A model generated the notes under the pieces. The model had not been told where the DNA came from, ran no database searches, and was given only the letters and a program-made list of their open reading frames with translations. The translations under genes were made by a program, and so were the position numbers. Of a stretch of 64,000 nucleotides of DNA, positions 60,001 to 64,000 are shown one piece after another (positions within the stretch are counted from its first letter, which is position 1; every line of letters starts with the position of its first letter). The DNA lies in the NCBI GenBank assembly GCA_033239525.1, contig BSYO01000006.1, forward strand, positions 18,004,175-18,068,174, given 5' to 3'. Source of the stretch: Nepenthes gracilis (Eukaryota > Streptophyta > Magnoliopsida > Caryophyllales > Nepenthaceae).

Positions 60001-60779
60001 CTTTCATTTCTAACACTATTTGTTTTTAACAATACTCATTTTATTTTTTTCTTTAAATTATTTTTCCACCAATCAAGCATCACGTAAGTTTTATAATATT
60101 ATATCCGAATATCAACAAGTAAATAGATTGATAAACAACGTTTTACTATTAGATAAAATGTTTTTGAAAACCTATTTTGAAAAATATGACCAACATAGGA
60201 GTATTTGTATAATTTATTAAAAGCATAATCAAATTGTATAGTTATCAAAGATATATACCACGTCATTAATGTAAAACTTATAACTAGTTATTGCCACTAC
60301 TTTTCCCTTTTTCATTTATATGTAGAGATAAGAAAAAACATTAATCATAATATATACAATCCTACAACCATATGACTTTTTCCTCATAATAATATTTACA
60401 CTAATTCAAAATACAAAATAAGTTAAGAGGCCGAATTTGAGCTTCAAGATGCATAAACTTGGTTGCGTCTACTTAAACAGAGATCAGAATCAACCAAGCT
60501 TTGAAGACCCCTTTGTCCAAACTCTTCTTCAAGGAATTTGAGCTCGATGGGTAAACAAACGTCAGATATGGTTTATGAACCAATTGATTTTGTCCTACCC
60601 GTGCTTGCTACTCTTGTTGTCGAGGGTCGACCTCTAGCTATATCATTGGGCATCCAACCCTGCTAACGCCAGCAACCCACCACCAATGCCCACAAACAAT
60701 GTTGACCCCTACCGGAAACTTCTAATAATATAATCTCGTACTCTTAAATTTTTCCCGTAAAATGGAATAATTATTGCTA

Positions 60780-62650
60780 ATATAAGGTACGGATTTTAAA
60801 TTTATTTTTAAATGATAATAAATTGAACTAAGATGATAAAAATATCAAAATTAAATGAGTTTTCAAACAAAATCAACTTTATGATGGAGTCATATCAGAC
60901 CGAGTAACATCTGACCAATTCCTAATATATGCATACGTGTACTTAGATAGTAATGATGCGCATTAAAAATGCCCCGGGGTGCTAGTATATATTTTAGATA
61001 GAATGTCCGCATCCGATATGTGCGAGAGACGTACGTATGTGTTTGAGGCAAAATACACGCGCCTGATATGTACCTAATAGATATTCATACGCCATATTGT
61101 TCCTATCTTAACACTTAACATGCGTCAATTTTTTATATAAGGCCCCTTTTGATCAATTTCAATTATTTTCTATAAATTTTAAAAAAGAAGAGAGAGAAAG
61201 AAAAGGAATAAGAAAAAGGCTAAAGAAGGAAATTTTAAGTAAGATTTAAGATATTTTAGATAATTTTAAATACAGGGTAAGTGCATCAAGTCTCTGTATT
61301 CTTTTTTTAATCTATATTTAAAATAATAAATACTAATATATGTTATAATTTTGTATATGAAATGTTTAACCTAACATGCATGTACTCCCATTCTTCTTCT
61401 ATGTAGTTGTTTTTAAAACATATATCTTCAATTCATAAATATTATATTTAAATACTAATTTCCTACAATAATATTCTTACATGTTCTTAAATGATATTTA
61501 CTACTGTTGTATGTCTTTAATATTAATGTATATATTCTTGCATACTCTGAGTTTCTATATAAATTATATAGTATATTGATAATATTTATTCATTTAATTT
61601 TGTATATTTTTATTTACTAAGAAAGTGATAAAATTATATAAAACCTGATAACTGTTTCTCAATTTCTGTAATAAATACTTTTACATGTTTATTAATTATA
61701 TCTTATACTTCTTGCTTGTTTTAAAAATACTTACTAAAATTCTTGCATGATTTATAATGAATTGCATGCCATATATTTAAAAGAAATAAAATTAAAACTC
61801 TAATTAAATTTGATGATATAGATCTTTTCTTCAATATGAAAAAATATGAAGAATATTTTTGTAATTAAGTAAAATTTTTTATTTGATTATATATGAATTA
61901 TTGTAGAGTAATGACATAAATACATTATAATATGTTCCAATATATTATAATAATAATCGAGATTTAAAACTATTATTCGCGGATTAAAAGTAACATTCAA
62001 TCTCATTTAAAGTGTTATATAAATGACAACTCACCTATAAGTATTAAATAGTAGTACATAGCCCTTAATTGTGTAAATATATATATAACTTAAGTTTTGA
62101 TAGTCGTCTTTTTGTTGGTGAGGCCACTACTAATCATTGGTTCATAAGTTTTTTTGAATGATTTGAATATATTCGTTTGATACACAGTTTAAAAAAGAAA
62201 ATTTGATCATCTTCTTCAAATTATGTATAATATATTTATAAATTATGCCATTATATTTGATTTTAATCATATTCTATTCCAACATATTTTGATATATGTA
62301 TATGTATTCAATTATAAAAATTTCATACCTTGTAATTAATCTACTCATTTATACTTTAGTTTTTCCCTAACATTTTAAATTAGAAGTTTTGGGCATACTT
62401 GCAGGTAGTTTTGGACTAGAAGAAGAATATTTAGAAGTAGTTTAGAATATGAAATATCAATTTTGCATTAATATTTTATCAGAATAATAGTTGATATTAG
62501 TTTTTTTAATTTTTTTAGCTTTGATTGTGTTCAACTTATGAAAATATGTGAGTTCATATTGTTCTTGGCAATTTAGTAGGGCTATGATTTTAGCTTGCAC
62601 CAATTTAACATGGATACCCTTTCCTTTATATAGTCAACATCGTATTTATC
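60780..62650 (+). repeat. Second plus-oriented Tekay/Del-like LTR remnant
   Basis: It aligns with LTR H: a purine-rich stretch at 61180-61225 then collinear AT-rich sequence to about 62440 (for example 'aacatgcatgtact' at 61373 against 'cacatgcatgtact' near 48973). 'gcctgatatg' near 61060 parallels 'gcctgatgcg' in H. There are no pol domains nearby. Both edges are approximate. Confidence 0.45.
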
Positions 62651-64000
62651 AATTTTAGAGCCACTTTCAAAAGTGACACGTTAAATTTTATGTTTTAACC
62701 TATCTTTATTCAAAATTTTTTCTATTTGTGAATTTATATTGGGCTACATCATGTCAAATATTTAAGTTTTTTGTCAAAAGAATAAAATATAAATTTTAAA
62801 TGATTAAATATCTAAAATATATTTAAATATAATTAAATATTAAACAAATAATAAATGAACCTCAAGACAATGGATGTAATACCTAATACAAAGTGATGCA
62901 TCCGATGATTTGAATTGCTGTACAGATAAGAAGGTCCAAATTTTATCCATCGAGCTTGAAGTAGTTTCGATCTCTATACGTCTTTAATTTGAATCCTATA
63001 CGACATAAAATGCAGTCAAATGATTTGCAGGACTCACCCCTAGGTATATTCTCGGATACTTAAATCGATATCTTTCTTAAAAGAGATGAAAGATAGATAA
63101 TACAAGATGCGTATGTTTTTAATCCAACGGTTTGTGCTCTATAAAAGTGTCTTAATTCGAGAAAGAATGTGTGCTCTTGATATCTTCAATTGCTTTATTT
63201 CCTATCTGAAAAGCTGAGCTATTTTTCTGTTGAAAATGAGGGATTTTTATAAAGGTTAGGGGATGGTTGACTCCTATTATTAACTATTTAGGGAACTGCT
63301 GGATGAATAAAGTTTAATCCCGACGACGATTCAACCAATGATCAAGGCCGTTACTTTGAAATATGAATAGAAAACCGTCCCAACCTTTAAGTTAGTTTCA
63401 GCTCCATCACAAGATCAAACCGCTTAAGGCTATCGGCCGTATCCACTAAAATGAGCCGCACATGTAGTTTTGGTCACTGAAACTTGTTCCTTGACTTAGA
63501 GTTACTTTAGACTGATTTTCTTGGGCCGTCAGATACATTACCCATTACAAAGAAATCAATATAATATGAAATTTCACCTCATTCTCATTATTAAACTGCT
63601 CGATCGTGGATCTTAGGCATAACAAACTCATTGTTTTTATCAATCATGCAATTGAGCTCAAATCAAGAATAAATTTTTGGCTAACATTTTTGTCACCCTT
63701 TGATCAAAATCTACTCAAGCAAGAGTTATATATCAATATCAGTAAATATAAAAACAAATATGCATATATGGGCACGGTCTTTATGTGACAGTGACACATT
63801 CCAATGTCATATATTTGTATATTTAAAGATTTGAGATCTTCTTAAATGGGAGGCCTCATTATCATAATTTGGAAGGCTAGTTTGATGGGAGAGGGATAAT
63901 GTTATATAAATCAATTAGGAGGGTAATTTATAAGTGATTTTAGTGACTAAAGAGGATTAATTTCAATTTCAATATACTAAAGGATGCGTCGTTACCTCAT
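62651..64000. other. Right end of the window, no gene recognised
   Basis: About 1.35 kb of AT-rich sequence. The longest open frame (63606-63788) resembles nothing known to me. No LTR, RNA gene or splice-linked exons could be supported. Confidence 0.6.

Noticed and set aside
60440..60720. Less AT-rich block with minus-strand text such as LEEEFGQRGLQSLVDSDL
   Set aside because: It has stops, no splice-linked partner and no recognised family. It is possibly a gene fragment but not supportable.
1..64000. A novel host defence, biosynthetic or RNA-guided system
   Set aside because: Host genes here are CGLD27, a J protein and one unidentified relic. They form no apparent cluster, and the remainder is accounted for by LTR retrotransposons or featureless AT-rich DNA.

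Overview
The window is nuclear DNA from a flowering plant, most likely a eudicot. It is AT-rich, its genes have GT-AG introns, and most of its length is old LTR retrotransposons. Two host genes can be read with confidence. The first is CGLD27 (plus strand, 401-4212, seven exons), a predicted chloroplast membrane protein of the DUF1230 family. The second is a J-domain (DnaJ-like) protein (minus strand, 28104-31270, two exons). A third, unidentified minus-strand gene or gene relic lies at about 23685-25675.

Between CGLD27 and the unidentified gene sits a three-level nest of retrotransposons. The outer one, element A (plus, 4437-23284), is a CRM-like chromovirus flanked by a perfect 5-bp target duplication AATAC. 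Inside it is element B (minus, about 8268-22735), a Tekay/Del-like chromovirus. Inside B's right LTR is element C (minus, 12042-22091), a Tat-lineage Ty3/gypsy element. All carry stops, frameshifts or large deletions. A solo Ty1/copia-type LTR (26112-27535) with a perfect TCACC duplication lies between the unidentified gene and the J-protein gene.

Right of the J-protein gene are a second Tat element E (minus, 32224-43125, both LTRs present, a deletion joining gag to the RNase H region), a decayed TNT1-like copia element F (plus, about 44200-48300) interrupted by a probable solo LTR G, a Tekay-like LTR H (about 48366-50300), a third Tat element D (minus, 50689-59691), and another Tekay-like LTR remnant (about 60780-62650). 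The last 1.3 kb shows no gene.

The most distinctive material is in the Tat elements. In each, the segment between pol and the 3' LTR carries open reading frames on the strand opposite to pol. These are one to three antisense ORFs; the longest has a Pfam 'putative gypsy type transposon'-like N-terminus, a short intron before a coiled coil, and a C-terminal motif shared by all copies. A minisatellite lies between these ORFs and pol. Element D also has seven 36-bp repeats, most carrying a palindrome made of two W-box cores. The known host genes and element families explain nearly all of the readable sequence. No undescribed multi-gene system was found; the antisense ORFs and W-box-rich repeats are the best leads.
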